Shown: positions 45,530-54,663 of the stretch, one piece after another
How positions within the stretch are numbered: the stretch's first letter is position 1
Layout: the number at the start of each line of letters is the position of its first letter
Assembly (NCBI GenBank): GCA_017478185.1
Contig: JAFVEA010000005.1
Span: 62,001 to 126,000 of the forward strand
Source of the DNA: Clostridia bacterium
Lineage (GTDB): Bacteria > Bacillota > Clostridia > Christensenellales > UBA1242
Direction: 5' to 3'
Length of the DNA: 64,000 nucleotides
Notes under the pieces: generated by a model
What the model saw: only the letters and a program-made list of their open reading frames with translations
What the model was told of the DNA's origin: nothing
The model's database searches: none
Made by a program: the position numbers and the translations under genes

Positions 45530-46426
45530 TTAAGCTTGTTTAACTTCTTTTTCTTGCTCTTTGATGCAGTTTTCGATATAGTTTTGCCACTTATGCTTTT
45601 TTTCTTGCTTCTTTTGCTTTTTGATATAACTTTGCCACTTTATAAATCCATAAGTTGAATTCATCAAATAACCAAGTGATAAAATAAGCATAATATATTG
45701 TCCGCTTAAGGTCCACATAATTGCCTCAACAATTGCCACTCCAATCCAAGGAATCCATTGTTCTTTATATCTAAACAGCAAAAATAGTCCGTTGCAAACG
45801 CTAAATGTGTTTGCCAAAGCATCTAAATACCACCAATCTGAAAGCCCTTCAGAAATTGCTCCAATGCTGGTGAAAATCGCTCCAACCGCAACAGACACAC
45901 AAAGCATTCCAACAAAAATAGCTATTTCTTTTTTATAGTTAAATTGTTTAACTTTTGTTAGTGTTATATTGTCTTTGTCTTGCCATTTTTCCCAAGAGAA
46001 AAATGATATAAAAAGCATAGGAATCCAGAATATAAGTTCAAACAAAGCGCTTATATAAAATCCATTAAAAAAGTAAACTATTGTTTGTGTGGTGTCATAC
46101 AAAATAAAAGACACAATAAAAGCCCACTTTGACTGCTTGCTTAAAAGTAGTTCACACGAACATCCACCAACTATAGCAATAATCTCAACCACCCTAATCC
46201 ACGTTGGCGAACTTGGGTCATCTGGATACAAAATTCCAAAAAGTATTCCAAGTGAGCAAATTGAAATTAACCAAATCTTTTCATATGTTGAATAATACTT
46301 CCAAAGCCTCACCAAAAAATTTTGTTTCTTTTGTGTGGCCTTTTCTTCTTTAACTTTGGCATATGTGATTTTTTCTTCACTATTAACAATTTCGTTTTCT
46401 ATAACTTGTTCTTCAGTTTTTTCCAT
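45530..46426 (-). CDS. PnuC-like transporter (nicotinamide riboside type)
   Basis: 298 residues. A charged N-terminal tail (about 45 residues) precedes seven or eight membrane helices; the last part has the aromatic-rich PnuC pattern (FRYKEQWIPWIGVAIVEAIMW, LMNSTYGFIKW). PnuC proteins carry nicotinamide riboside or related vitamins by facilitated diffusion. Substrate is inferred only from the family. The C-terminal tail is very basic (KKQKKQEKKHKWQNY). Ribosome binding site AGAGAA is weak. Confidence 0.75.
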   Translation of the reverse strand: MEKTEEQVIENEIVNSEEKITYAKVKEEKATQKKQNFLVRLWKYYSTYEKIWLISICSLGILFGILYPDDPSSPTWIRVVEIIAIVGGCSCELLLSKQSKWAFIVSFILYDTTQTIVYFFNGFYISALFELIFWIPMLFISFFSWEKWQDKDNITLTKVKQFNYKKEIAIFVGMLCVSVAVGAIFTSIGAISEGLSDWWYLDALANTFSVCNGLFLLFRYKEQWIPWIGVAIVEAIMWTLSGQYIMLILSLGYLMNSTYGFIKWQSYIKKQKKQEKKHKWQNYIENCIKEQEKEVKQA

Positions 46427-46458
46427 TATCTTATTCTCTTTTAATGCGTATAGTCGCC

Positions 46459-46487
46459 ATTATATCACATACTGCCAATCTTGTCAA
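46459..46487 (-). promoter_or_regulatory. Promoter of the PnuC-like gene
   Basis: Reverse strand TTGACA (46482-46487), 17-bp spacer, TATAAT (46459-46464). Confidence 0.85.
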
Positions 46488-46548
46488 TTGGTAATTTTAT
46501 ATTTACATCTCAAAAACTTTGTGTTAAAATAAAAAATGAGGTGAAAAA

Positions 46549-47808
46549 ATGTTTGATGAACTAAATATTTCAAAAGATTTGTTAAAATTAAGTGAACAAG
46601 CTGAACAAAATTTGGCTGGTGTTTGGAAAGGTTTTGATGAAGTTTGCCTATATAACAGTGCAAAAGTTTTAAAAGCTTTTCAAAATGTGAAATTAACTTG
46701 CACTGATTTTTGTGAAAACACTGGTTATGGTTATTATGACCGAGGCAGAGAAAAACTTGAACAAGTTTATAGTGAAATCTTCCACACAGAAGATGCTTTG
46801 GTAAGGCCTCAAATAATGTCGGGCACTCACGCATTGTCTTTAACCTTTTTTGGGCTTTTAAAGCACGGCGACACTTTGATATCAATAACAGGAGAACCTT
46901 ATGATTCTCTAAAAGGCATTATTGGAATTAGTGGCAACAGCCACAACAGCCTTATGGCTCACGGAGTTAAATATGAACAAATAGATTTAGTTAACAATGA
47001 TTTTGATATACAAAAAATAACACAAAGGCTTAAACAATCAAAAGTTAAAATGGTGGAAATTCAACGCTCAAGAGGTTATAGCCAAAGGCTTAGCCTAAGC
47101 GTTGAAAAAATTGCAAAAGTTTGCCAAAAAATAAAAGAAATTGATAGCGATGTTATCATTATGGTGGACAATTGTTATGGTGATTTTGTTGAAAAAACTG
47201 AGCCAACCGAAGTTGGCGCAGACATTTTGGTTGGCTCACTCATGAAAAATTTGGGTGCTGGGCAAGCCAAAACTGGTGGATATATTGTTGGCAAAAAAGA
47301 TTTAATAAATGATGTGAGCGAACGGTTTTCTGCCCCATGCGTTGGAAAAGATGTTGGAGCAAACTTAAATCAGCATTTGTCCTTTTTTAAAGGAATTTAT
47401 CACGCTCCAAGCGTTGTTTTATCAAGTCTTAAAACAATGACCCTAGCAAGTTATATGCTTGAAAAACTTGGCTATAATGTTAGCCCAAAATATAACGAAC
47501 AAAGATGCGATATTGTTCAAACCATAAATCTTCATAGCGAAAACGAGCTTATTGAATTTTGCCGAGGCATTCAAAAAGGGGTGGCGTTAGAAAATTTTGT
47601 AACTTTAATTCCAAGCGAAATGCCTGGCTATCCACACAAAGAAATTATGGCAAGTGGAAGCTTTATTTCCGGCTCAACAATCGAGCTTAGCTGTGACGGC
47701 CCAATAACTCCGCCCTACACCGCCTATATGCAAGGTGGCCTCACTTATGAATATGGCAAGCTTGGGCTTTTGATTTCACTTACGCACCTTCAAAATTTGA
47801 AAAAATAA
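46549..47808 (+). CDS. Alum_res-family PLP enzyme (methionine gamma-lyase-like)
   Basis: 419 residues of the family called aluminium-resistance or methionine gamma-lyase-like, related to Cys/Met metabolism PLP enzymes. Substrate/cofactor regions: RPQIMSGTHALSLTFFGLL, VDNCYGDFVE and the PLP-lysine region SLMKNLGAGQAKTGGY. The true substrate is not well established. TGAGGTG precedes the ATG. It diverges from the PnuC-like gene with closely placed promoters. Confidence 0.9.
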   Translation: MFDELNISKDLLKLSEQAEQNLAGVWKGFDEVCLYNSAKVLKAFQNVKLTCTDFCENTGYGYYDRGREKLEQVYSEIFHTEDALVRPQIMSGTHALSLTFFGLLKHGDTLISITGEPYDSLKGIIGISGNSHNSLMAHGVKYEQIDLVNNDFDIQKITQRLKQSKVKMVEIQRSRGYSQRLSLSVEKIAKVCQKIKEIDSDVIIMVDNCYGDFVEKTEPTEVGADILVGSLMKNLGAGQAKTGGYIVGKKDLINDVSERFSAPCVGKDVGANLNQHLSFFKGIYHAPSVVLSSLKTMTLASYMLEKLGYNVSPKYNEQRCDIVQTINLHSENELIEFCRGIQKGVALENFVTLIPSEMPGYPHKEIMASGSFISGSTIELSCDGPITPPYTAYMQGGLTYEYGKLGLLISLTHLQNLKK

Positions 47809-47821
47809 ATAAAAAATATAA

Positions 47822-47855
47822 AAAATAAGAAAAGAACTTGTCTTTTCTTATTTTT
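47822..47855. terminator. Bidirectional terminator
   Basis: AATAAGAAAAGA and TCTTTTCTTATT around ACTTG, with A and T runs; serves the PLP enzyme gene and the LRR gene. Confidence 0.8.
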
Positions 47856-47903
47856 GTTTTGTTTAACTTTGTTTATTTTTCACAAAATTTAAACATTTGT
47901 TTT

Positions 47904-50810
47904 TTATTGAGCTGTAACAACTTTTTCTATGATTTTGCCGTTTTTATAATACCACCAATTTCCAACTTCTGTTTCATTTGCTCCATTTCCTGTGAAGTAA
48001 TACCATGTGGCATTGGTTAAAGCAGTATTATTATTATTATCTATACTTATGTTTGCTTTTTTAGTTTCTGTTTCCATGTAATAAACTTTTTCTAAATTAG
48101 AGCAATTATAAAATGCACCCCAGTATATAGTGGTTACACTTGCTGGAATGGTTATGCTTGTTAAGCTTGTGCAACCTTCAAAAGCATGAGAACCAATTTT
48201 TGTTACAGTGTTTGGAATTGTTGTTGCTTTACAACCTGCAACAAGTGTATTTGTTGCTGTTCTTATTATCGCATTACAATTATCTCTGCTATCATACACG
48301 GTGTTTCCTTCTTCAACAACAATCTCCGCTAAATTTGTGCAACCATTAAACGCACCACTGTATATACTGGTTACACTTGCTGGAATGGTTATACTTTTCA
48401 AACCACTGCCAAAAAATGCAGAATCGCCTATTGTTGTTACAGTGTTTGGAATGGTTATGCTTGTTAAACTTTTGCAACCGTTAAAAGCGCTATTACCAAT
48501 TGTGGTTAGCTGAGAACCCTCGGCAAAAGTTATACTTTCTAAGCCACTACCAGAAAATGCAAGCTCGCCTATTGTTGTTACACTTGCTGGAATGGTTATG
48601 CTTGTTAAGCTTCTACAACCCCTAAATGCATAATGGCCTATCGTTGTAAATTGAGAACCCTCAGCAAAAGTTATACTTTCTAAGCCACTGCAACCCATAA
48701 ATGCATAATAGCCTAAATTGGTTACACTTGCCGGAATGGTTATGCTTGTTAAGCTTGTGCAATCCTCAAAAGCGCTATTACCAATTGTGGTTAGCTGAGA
48801 ACCCTCGGCAAAAGTTGTGCTTTCTAAGCCACTGCCAGAAAATGCAAGCTCGCCTATTGTTGTTACACTTGCCGGAATGGTTATGTTTGTTAAGCTTGTG
48901 CAATTTCTAAAAGCACCAGAACCAATTGTGGTTAGCTGAGAACCCTCGGCAAAAGTTATGCTTTTTAAGCCACTGCAACCATCAAACACACACCAGCCTA
49001 TCGTTGTTACACTTGCTGGAATGGTTATGCTTGTTAAGCTTGTGCAAAATCCAAAAGAACCCCGAAAATCAACACCACCAATTGCTGTTAACTGAGAACC
49101 CTCGGCAAAAGTTATGCTTTCCAAGCCACTGCCAAAAAATGCAGTATTACCTATATATATTACACTTGCTGGAATGGTTATGCTTGTTAAGCTTGTGCAA
49201 TTTCTAAAAGCACCAGAATCAATTGTTGTTACAGTATTTGGAATTGTTGTGTTTTTACAACCTACGATAAGTGTGTTTGTTTCTGTTTCTATTATCGCAT
49301 TACAATTATTTCTGCTATCATACACGGTGTTTCCTTCTTCAACAACAATCTCCACTAAATTCGTGCAACTAAAAAATGCCTCATCGTTTATCTTTGTTAC
49401 ACTTGCCGGAATGGTTATGCTTGTTAAGCTTGTGCAACCCTCAAAAGCATTATAACCAATTGTGGTTAATTGAGAACCTTCAGCAAAAGTTATACTTTCT
49501 AAGCCACTGCAACCATAAAATGCATTATCGTTTATCATCATCACACTTGCTGGAATTGTTATGTTTGTTAAACTTATGCATCCTTGAAAAGCTTCAGAAC
49601 CAATTGTGGTTACAGTATTTGGAATTGTTGTTGCTTTACAACCTGCAACAAGTGTGTTTGTTTCTGTTTTTATTATCGCATTACAATTATCTCTGCTATC
49701 ATACACAGTGTTTCCTTCTTCAACAACAATCTCCGCTAAATTTGTGCAACCTTTGAAAACCCCATTACTTATGTTGGTAATATTATTTGGAATTGTTATA
49801 CTTGTTAACTTAGTGCAATCATAAAAATCACTCATACTTGTTACTGGCAGATTCTTAAAAGTGCTTGGAATTGTTATTGATGTGCAATCTTTATTTTCTA
49901 CAGAAACTACATATTCATTGTAATAACGACCGTTGAAATATTTATCAGCGAATTTTAAATCCCCATCAACCCAACTTGCATAAATTCTAATACCCCCTGC
50001 TGGCATTGTTGTGAAGGTATAATATTGCGTGAGATTTTCATCGCTATACCAACCTGCAAATCTAAACCCATCTTTTGTTGGCTCTGTTGGAGCAGAAACT
50101 GCTGTTCCATAATCTTGAGTTATTGTGTTAACAATTTCCCCGTCTGCAACGCATGTTATTGTGTATTGAGTTAGCTTCCAAACGGCTGTGTATATTCTAT
50201 CTCCATATGAGCCTTTTTGGATTGTTACAGATTCTGCTGGTGTTTCTAAATTTGTCCCTCTCCAACCAACAAAGGTATAATTTTCTTTTGTCGGATTGTT
50301 TAATTTTATATTACTTTCAGCAGTATAACTGGTAGGGTTTGTTTTACTAAGATTTCCTCCATCTAAGTTATAAGTTATAGTATAAGTATATGAATTTGAA
50401 ATCCACTTTGCATAAAGTGTTTGGTTTTGTGTTATTTTTATGTTTAAATTAAATTCTTGTGTTTTTTGGCTATCAACAAACCAACCAACAAAAGTGTAAC
50501 CAGTTTTTTCTGGTGTTGGCAAACTTAAATTTGCTTCATTTAAAGACTGGCCACTATTTACGCTTAATTGCTCACAAGTGCTTCCAGAATCTGTTTCAAA
50601 AGTTATTGTGCAAACTGTTTGCTCACCATCTGTTGTTTGTGTGTCGTCTTTTGTTTGTTTATCATCTGTTGTTTGTTGTGTGTTATCTATTGTTTGTGGT
50701 TCATCTTTTGGATTGTTGTCACAAGCAGAAAAAACAAAGCCACAAAAAAATATTGCAACCATAAAAACAACAGACAAAAACAGTGTTTTTAAATGTTTTG
50801 TTTTGTTCAT
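47904..50810 (-). CDS. BspA-like leucine-rich-repeat surface lipoprotein
   Basis: 968 residues. Lipoprotein signal with lipobox FSAC (Cys30), a Thr/Asp/Gln-rich linker (residues 31-65), three InlB-type B repeats (about 65-285: GYTFVGWF, YTFVGWRG, FRFAGWYS), then more than 20 LRR_5 units (SLTSITIPASVTTIGxxAF) and a short C-terminal domain. BspA-like proteins of gut and oral bacteria bind host matrix or other cells; here that is inference. DNA copies of the repeat are nearly identical. GGGGA precedes the ATG. The promoter holds a run of 12 G and is probably phase-variable. Confidence 0.92.
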   Translation of the reverse strand: MNKTKHLKTLFLSVVFMVAIFFCGFVFSACDNNPKDEPQTIDNTQQTTDDKQTKDDTQTTDGEQTVCTITFETDSGSTCEQLSVNSGQSLNEANLSLPTPEKTGYTFVGWFVDSQKTQEFNLNIKITQNQTLYAKWISNSYTYTITYNLDGGNLSKTNPTSYTAESNIKLNNPTKENYTFVGWRGTNLETPAESVTIQKGSYGDRIYTAVWKLTQYTITCVADGEIVNTITQDYGTAVSAPTEPTKDGFRFAGWYSDENLTQYYTFTTMPAGGIRIYASWVDGDLKFADKYFNGRYYNEYVVSVENKDCTSITIPSTFKNLPVTSMSDFYDCTKLTSITIPNNITNISNGVFKGCTNLAEIVVEEGNTVYDSRDNCNAIIKTETNTLVAGCKATTIPNTVTTIGSEAFQGCISLTNITIPASVMMINDNAFYGCSGLESITFAEGSQLTTIGYNAFEGCTSLTSITIPASVTKINDEAFFSCTNLVEIVVEEGNTVYDSRNNCNAIIETETNTLIVGCKNTTIPNTVTTIDSGAFRNCTSLTSITIPASVIYIGNTAFFGSGLESITFAEGSQLTAIGGVDFRGSFGFCTSLTSITIPASVTTIGWCVFDGCSGLKSITFAEGSQLTTIGSGAFRNCTSLTNITIPASVTTIGELAFSGSGLESTTFAEGSQLTTIGNSAFEDCTSLTSITIPASVTNLGYYAFMGCSGLESITFAEGSQFTTIGHYAFRGCRSLTSITIPASVTTIGELAFSGSGLESITFAEGSQLTTIGNSAFNGCKSLTSITIPNTVTTIGDSAFFGSGLKSITIPASVTSIYSGAFNGCTNLAEIVVEEGNTVYDSRDNCNAIIRTATNTLVAGCKATTIPNTVTKIGSHAFEGCTSLTSITIPASVTTIYWGAFYNCSNLEKVYYMETETKKANISIDNNNNTALTNATWYYFTGNGANETEVGNWWYYKNGKIIEKVVTAQ
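48130..49760 (-). repeat. Near-identical LRR DNA repeats
   Basis: A unit of about 69 bp recurs many times with long shared blocks (GGAATGGTTATGCTTGTTAA). A longer block encoding EIVVEEGNTVYDSR occurs three times (near 48310, 49340 and 49720). Such identity favours recombination that changes repeat number. Confidence 0.8.
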
Positions 50811-50873
50811 TCTTTTCCCCTTTTTCCTTTTTTATATTTTTTGCTGCCAAGCCCATTTTTAACAGTCATTTTC

Positions 50874-50906
50874 ATTATACCATTACCCCCCCCCCCCTAG
50901 TGTCAA
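50874..50906 (-). promoter_or_regulatory. LRR lipoprotein promoter with a G12 tract in the spacer
   Basis: Reverse strand TTGACA (50901-50906), a 21-bp spacer containing 12 consecutive G (50886-50897), then an extended -10 TGGTATAAT (TATAAT at 50874-50879). At 21 bp the spacing is 4 above the optimum; loss of 3-5 G would bring it to 16-18. Confidence 0.8.
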
Positions 50907-50929
50907 CAACTGAAAGCAAAAAATTTAAA

Positions 50930-50959
50930 AAAACTTTGCTATTTTTTAGCAAAGTTTTT
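50930..50959 (-). terminator. ddh terminator
   Basis: AAAACTTTGCTA and TAGCAAAGTTTT around a T-rich loop, just beyond the ddh stop. Confidence 0.75.
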
Positions 50960-50973
50960 GGCATATAAAATTC

Positions 50974-51942
50974 TTATAAATAACTTTTTATGAGTTCTTC
51001 ATAACAAATTGGCGACAAATATTTAAACGGAACATCAAAAACAGACAAACAGCCAACTTTTCCTTCTTGATAAAGCCTATAAACCGCCCTAGAAAAACAA
51101 ATCAAAACCGATGCGGTGAAATCTGGATTGCTATCTAATTTTAATGAAAATTCAAAAAAACTTTCGTTTCCACTTTTAGAATCAAAAAAACCTGAAACAA
51201 CACCTGCATGATAAAGCTTGTTATGCTCTTTTTCAAGCTTTTTTTGTGGCAAAAAATGCACATTTGTTTCATAATCTAAAAAATAATACGGCATTGATTT
51301 TATTTTTTGCTCTATTTCATCTTTTTTAGCTCCTTTTTTTATTGCAACATAACACTCTCTTTTATGTTTATCGCTTGGGCTTAAATTAACCCGCTTTCCG
51401 CTCCGAACCAAGTTTAAAGCTTGTTTGTTTAATATTGTGTATTGCCTAGCGTCCAAAACGCCGTCAATTTTTCGTATTGCATCACTATGCCCTTCACTTA
51501 TGCCATCTCCCCAAAAAGTGTGGAAATGTGAATTTTTTGAAAAGCTAGAAAACAAAACCCGCATCAAAGAAAATAATCCTGGGTCCCACCCGCAAGAACA
51601 TAAACCCAAAGTTTTGTTTTGCGTTCCAACTTTGTTTAGTTTTTTTAGATGCTCTAAAATCTTTTGGTGAGTGTCAAAACTGTCAATGATGCAAAAATCT
51701 TTTAAAACTTCAGGGCTCTGCTCCGGCAAATCTTTTTGACTGCCTCCACACATAATCATAACATCAATTTTGCCTTTATAACTTTTTATGTTGTTATAGC
51801 TATCAAAAAAATATTCATCTTTAAAAAGTTTTTTATCTCTTCTTGAAAATATGCAAACCAAAATCATATCACTATTGTTTTTTAGTTCTCTTGCAACAGA
51901 CTTACCCAAATTTCCATAACCAACAATTCCTATTCTTATCAT
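50974..51942 (-). CDS. ddh: Meso-diaminopimelate dehydrogenase
   Basis: NADPH-dependent one-step synthesis of meso-DAP from tetrahydrodipicolinate, feeding peptidoglycan and lysine. 322 residues from MIRIGIVGYGNLGKSV (GGAGG upstream of this ATG, so an upstream in-frame start is rejected). Motifs: nucleotide site GYGNLG, MIMCGGSQKDLPEQ, CSCGWDPGLFSLMR, FWGDGISEGHSDAIRKIDGV, and YHAGVVSGF. All the residues around the DAP pocket seem present. Confidence 0.93.
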   Translation of the reverse strand: MIRIGIVGYGNLGKSVARELKNNSDMILVCIFSRRDKKLFKDEYFFDSYNNIKSYKGKIDVMIMCGGSQKDLPEQSPEVLKDFCIIDSFDTHQKILEHLKKLNKVGTQNKTLGLCSCGWDPGLFSLMRVLFSSFSKNSHFHTFWGDGISEGHSDAIRKIDGVLDARQYTILNKQALNLVRSGKRVNLSPSDKHKRECYVAIKKGAKKDEIEQKIKSMPYYFLDYETNVHFLPQKKLEKEHNKLYHAGVVSGFFDSKSGNESFFEFSLKLDSNPDFTASVLICFSRAVYRLYQEGKVGCLSVFDVPFKYLSPICYEELIKSYL

Positions 51943-52019
51943 AAAATCCTCCAAAAAAATATATGATAAAAATAAAAAAGTGTTAAAAAACACTTTAAAA
52001 TTTGTTATAAAAAACCGCT

Positions 52020-52334
52020 TTATTTGTTTTTATAACTTAAAATAACAGTTTTAACCGCATCTTTTTGTTTGTCTGACAGCATTTGATAACCCTCAAGCAT
52101 TTCAAGCATATCTTTATCCGCCACAATAACTTCATTCCCAATCGAAAAAAATTGAGCAAGTGATATTCCAAAACCCTTTTCACAAATCAGCTCTAAGGTG
52201 TCTAGTGTTGGAGAATAATTTAATCTTTCCCAATTGTAAATTGTGTTAACCGCAACTCCACTTCTTTTTGCAAGTTCATAAGTTGATATATGTCTTGTGG
52301 ATTGTAATTCTTTTATTCTAGATAAAACATCCAT
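52020..52334 (-). CDS. Small XRE-family regulator
   Basis: 104 residues: helix-turn-helix at residues 5-60 (ISTYELAKRSGVAVNTIYNWERLNYSPTLDTL, paraphrased as a standard Cro/C1 motif), then a helical tail (MLEMLEGYQMLSDKQKDAVKTVI). AGGGGGTG precedes the ATG. It diverges from the SLOG gene across 156 bases with an inverted repeat, and may regulate both. Confidence 0.85.
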   Translation of the reverse strand: MDVLSRIKELQSTRHISTYELAKRSGVAVNTIYNWERLNYSPTLDTLELICEKGFGISLAQFFSIGNEVIVADKDMLEMLEGYQMLSDKQKDAVKTVILSYKNK

Positions 52335-52416
52335 TCGACCACACCCCCTATATAATTATCATATATATTATATAGCATTATAGTTGTTATATGTTAGATT
52401 TTTATATATAACGAAT

Positions 52417-52469
52417 AGTGAACATTTTATATAATTTTAGTTCACTTTTTGTGTTTTGTTTGTTATACT
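52417..52469 (+). promoter_or_regulatory. Inverted repeat overlapping the SLOG gene promoter
   Basis: AGTGAAC (52417-52423) and GTTCACT (52440-52446) are perfect inverted copies 16 bases apart. The second covers a poor -35 (TTCACT, 52441-52446) placed 17 bp before TATACT (52464-52469). Confidence 0.5.
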
Positions 52470-52490
52470 GAAACAAAAAGGTGGTGCTTT

Positions 52491-52946
52491 ATGAGAAGAG
52501 TTGCTTTTATCGGACATAGACTGGTTTTAAAAGATATAAAACAAAAACTAAAAACAGCAATAGAAAATGAAATAAAAAATGGGAACATAAATTTTATGGT
52601 TGGTGTTTATGGAGATTTTGACAAACTCACCCTAGAAGTTTTGAGAGAACTTAAAAAAATATATGATATAAAAATTGAAGTTGTTGTTACAAGTTTAAGC
52701 AAAATTCACTCACAAAACAAAAATAATTTTGAAGAAAATTACACTCCTTATAAAGATGCTAATATTGTTATGTTTGAAACTGAATTAGAATATTTTAAAA
52801 ACAAAATCACATCAAGCAACAAAAAAATGATTGATTGTTCAAATGTTTTGATTTGTTATGTTGACATAAACAGTTATAAAAGCGGAGCCAAAAAAATATT
52901 TTATTATGCCAAAAGAAAAAATTTAAAGATAATAAACTTATATTAA
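52491..52946 (+). CDS. SLOG/DUF1273-like protein
   Basis: 151 residues. The start MRRVAFIGHR is the FxGHR motif of YpsA/DUF1273-type SLOG proteins, and later VGVYGDFDKLTLEVLRELKK, IDCSNVLICYVD and SGAKKIFYYAKRKN follow the Rossmann-like SLOG pattern. SLOG domains bind nucleotides or nucleotide-derived ligands; the function here is unknown. AAGGTGG precedes the ATG; an earlier in-frame start would overlap the promoter. Confidence 0.7.
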   Translation: MRRVAFIGHRLVLKDIKQKLKTAIENEIKNGNINFMVGVYGDFDKLTLEVLRELKKIYDIKIEVVVTSLSKIHSQNKNNFEENYTPYKDANIVMFETELEYFKNKITSSNKKMIDCSNVLICYVDINSYKSGAKKIFYYAKRKNLKIINLY

Positions 52947-52972
52947 AAAAATCGCCATAAAGGCGACTTTTA
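52946..52972 (+). terminator. Terminator of the SLOG gene
   Basis: TCGCC-ATAAA-GGCGA followed by CTTTTATT. Confidence 0.65.
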
Positions 52973-52973
52973 T

Positions 52974-53047
52974 TGGAGCAAGTAAAGGGAATCGGACCCT
53001 CATTAAGTGCTTGGGAAGCACCCGTTCTACCACTAAACTATACCTGC
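52974..53047 (-). tRNA. tRNA-Gly (CCC)
   Basis: 74 nt including CCA. The acceptor stem GCAGGTA/TACTTGC closes with one G-U pair; the anticodon loop TTCCCAA gives anticodon CCC. T-loop GTCCGATTC is normal. Confidence 0.93.
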
Positions 53048-53055
53048 ATAATTTT

Positions 53056-53084
53056 ATTATATCAAAAATATTCAAAAAAATCAA
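53056..53084 (-). promoter_or_regulatory. tRNA-Gly promoter
   Basis: Reverse strand TTGATT (53079-53084), 17-bp spacer, TATAAT (53056-53061). Confidence 0.75.
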
Positions 53085-53218
53085 TCATAATTTAAAAATA
53101 AAAAGAGTTTTTTGATTTTTGTTGTTTAAAACACAAAAAGAACACTGTTTGATTTTAGTGTTCTCTTCTTTTTTAAATCTATTAAACCTATATTATTTTT
53201 TAATAAAAAGATTAAATT

Positions 53219-54643
53219 TTACGCCGCTAATTGCCGTTCTTTGTTTGGGGTGTTTGCTTTAACATTTTTTGAGTGTTGAAAAGGTGATTTAATCCAATTT
53301 TTAAATCTGTGAATAGCATCCAAAATTCTTCTGATTGGGCTCTTGTGAGAATTTTCAACAACTTGTATGTCTTGTTTGGTGTTATCATACAATTCATCTG
53401 AATTTATATGCTCGCCTGAGATAATATTGTTTTCTCGTGCATCAATTGCTTTATAAATCGTTGAAATTTCATCTTTTGTTTTTGCAAAATGTTTTGGCCG
53501 GTTTCCGTCATCCCATGTTGGGTCAAAATAATACCAATTTTTATTAGGAAGCAAAACTCTTGAAATTTGGTGGTTAAGCCTGTTTTCTTTTGTTCCAACA
53601 TAACAAGGCTGTGCATCATATCCCATTTCAAGCATAAAAGCATTAAACAAATTTGATGAAGCTGTGCAAACACCTGTTTTGTCTAACATCGCATAATATG
53701 GTGAACGAATTTTTTGTTTTAATGATTTTTTGTCTATTTTTTTTAATTTTTCAACAATGCTTTTATCTTCATTTATTTTTCCTAAAAAATAATCTTCATC
53801 TTTTTGAGTTAAGTCCAAATTTTTATGGTCATAGGCAATTGCTTTTGAAACATATTGATAAACTTTAAAAATTTTGTCTAAATCACTATCATTTGTGTTT
53901 GTCACATCTTTTATAACGCTTTTTATATCTTTTTGCATTTTACTCATCTCAGACATTTTTAGTGGCATCGTCTCATAAGTTACATAAATCTGGCAATTTT
54001 CATCATTAAGTTTTTTAAACAAATTTGGATTGTTTTTTTCTAAGCGAAAATATGTTTTCATATCCAATTGAAGCTTTATTGGTTCAATATTGTTGCAAAC
54101 TTCATTTATGGCTTTTTCAACATTTGTTACAGCCTCGTTTAAATTTAGAACAGCATTATATTCAAAGCCATTTTTTAATGTGTTTGATATTTCTTGTTCA
54201 GTTTTTTCATTGTTTTCAACAAGTTTGTCAAATGATGAATAATTTTTAAATGTGTGAGTTACGCTATTGTTTTTAATATCGAAATTTAACCCCACAGTGT
54301 CATTGTTAATATCTAATTCTGTTAATTTTGTTAAATTTTTTGAATTGTTATAAAAATAATTAAAAGAGCCTAGCAAATCAATTTCATTTTTAAAATGAAT
54401 TTTTAAAGATTCCAAATTTTTAAAATTTTCAATTCCTTTTAGGCTATATTTTTCTTTTGCTTCGTCAAAAGATTTTTTATCTATATCAAAATTTAAACTT
54501 GTTATATGTTTTGCTTGAGTGTCTGTTATTTGATTGTTTGTTATCTTCCCTGGGCTTTTTATTCCCAAATCATCCCAGTCAATATCTTCATAATTTTTTC
54601 TTATTAAATCAAAAAGAAACGGATTATCTTCTCTTTTTAACAT
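53219..54643 (-). CDS. Transglutaminase-like (papain-fold) protein
   Basis: 474 residues, soluble, no signal peptide seen. The C-terminal half has a transglutaminase-like core: GVCTASSNLFNAFMLEMGYD with the nucleophile Cys, RLNHQISRVLL with the His, and WYYFDPTWDD with the Asp. The N-terminal half (about 270 residues) is Asn/Lys-rich and not recognised. Members of this fold cleave or cross-link proteins; the substrate is unknown. Start at ATG 54643 with GGAGG close upstream. Upstream is a five-copy array of 42-bp hairpin repeats and a consensus promoter. Confidence 0.8.
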   Translation of the reverse strand: MLKREDNPFLFDLIRKNYEDIDWDDLGIKSPGKITNNQITDTQAKHITSLNFDIDKKSFDEAKEKYSLKGIENFKNLESLKIHFKNEIDLLGSFNYFYNNSKNLTKLTELDINNDTVGLNFDIKNNSVTHTFKNYSSFDKLVENNEKTEQEISNTLKNGFEYNAVLNLNEAVTNVEKAINEVCNNIEPIKLQLDMKTYFRLEKNNPNLFKKLNDENCQIYVTYETMPLKMSEMSKMQKDIKSVIKDVTNTNDSDLDKIFKVYQYVSKAIAYDHKNLDLTQKDEDYFLGKINEDKSIVEKLKKIDKKSLKQKIRSPYYAMLDKTGVCTASSNLFNAFMLEMGYDAQPCYVGTKENRLNHQISRVLLPNKNWYYFDPTWDDGNRPKHFAKTKDEISTIYKAIDARENNIISGEHINSDELYDNTKQDIQVVENSHKSPIRRILDAIHRFKNWIKSPFQHSKNVKANTPNKERQLAA

Positions 54644-54663
54644 TTTTACCTCCACCAGCTCAT

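Noticed and set aside
46427-46480. NAD-type riboswitch before the PnuC-like gene
   Set aside because: The predicted transcript start is only about 25 bases from the ATG, too short for a riboswitch.
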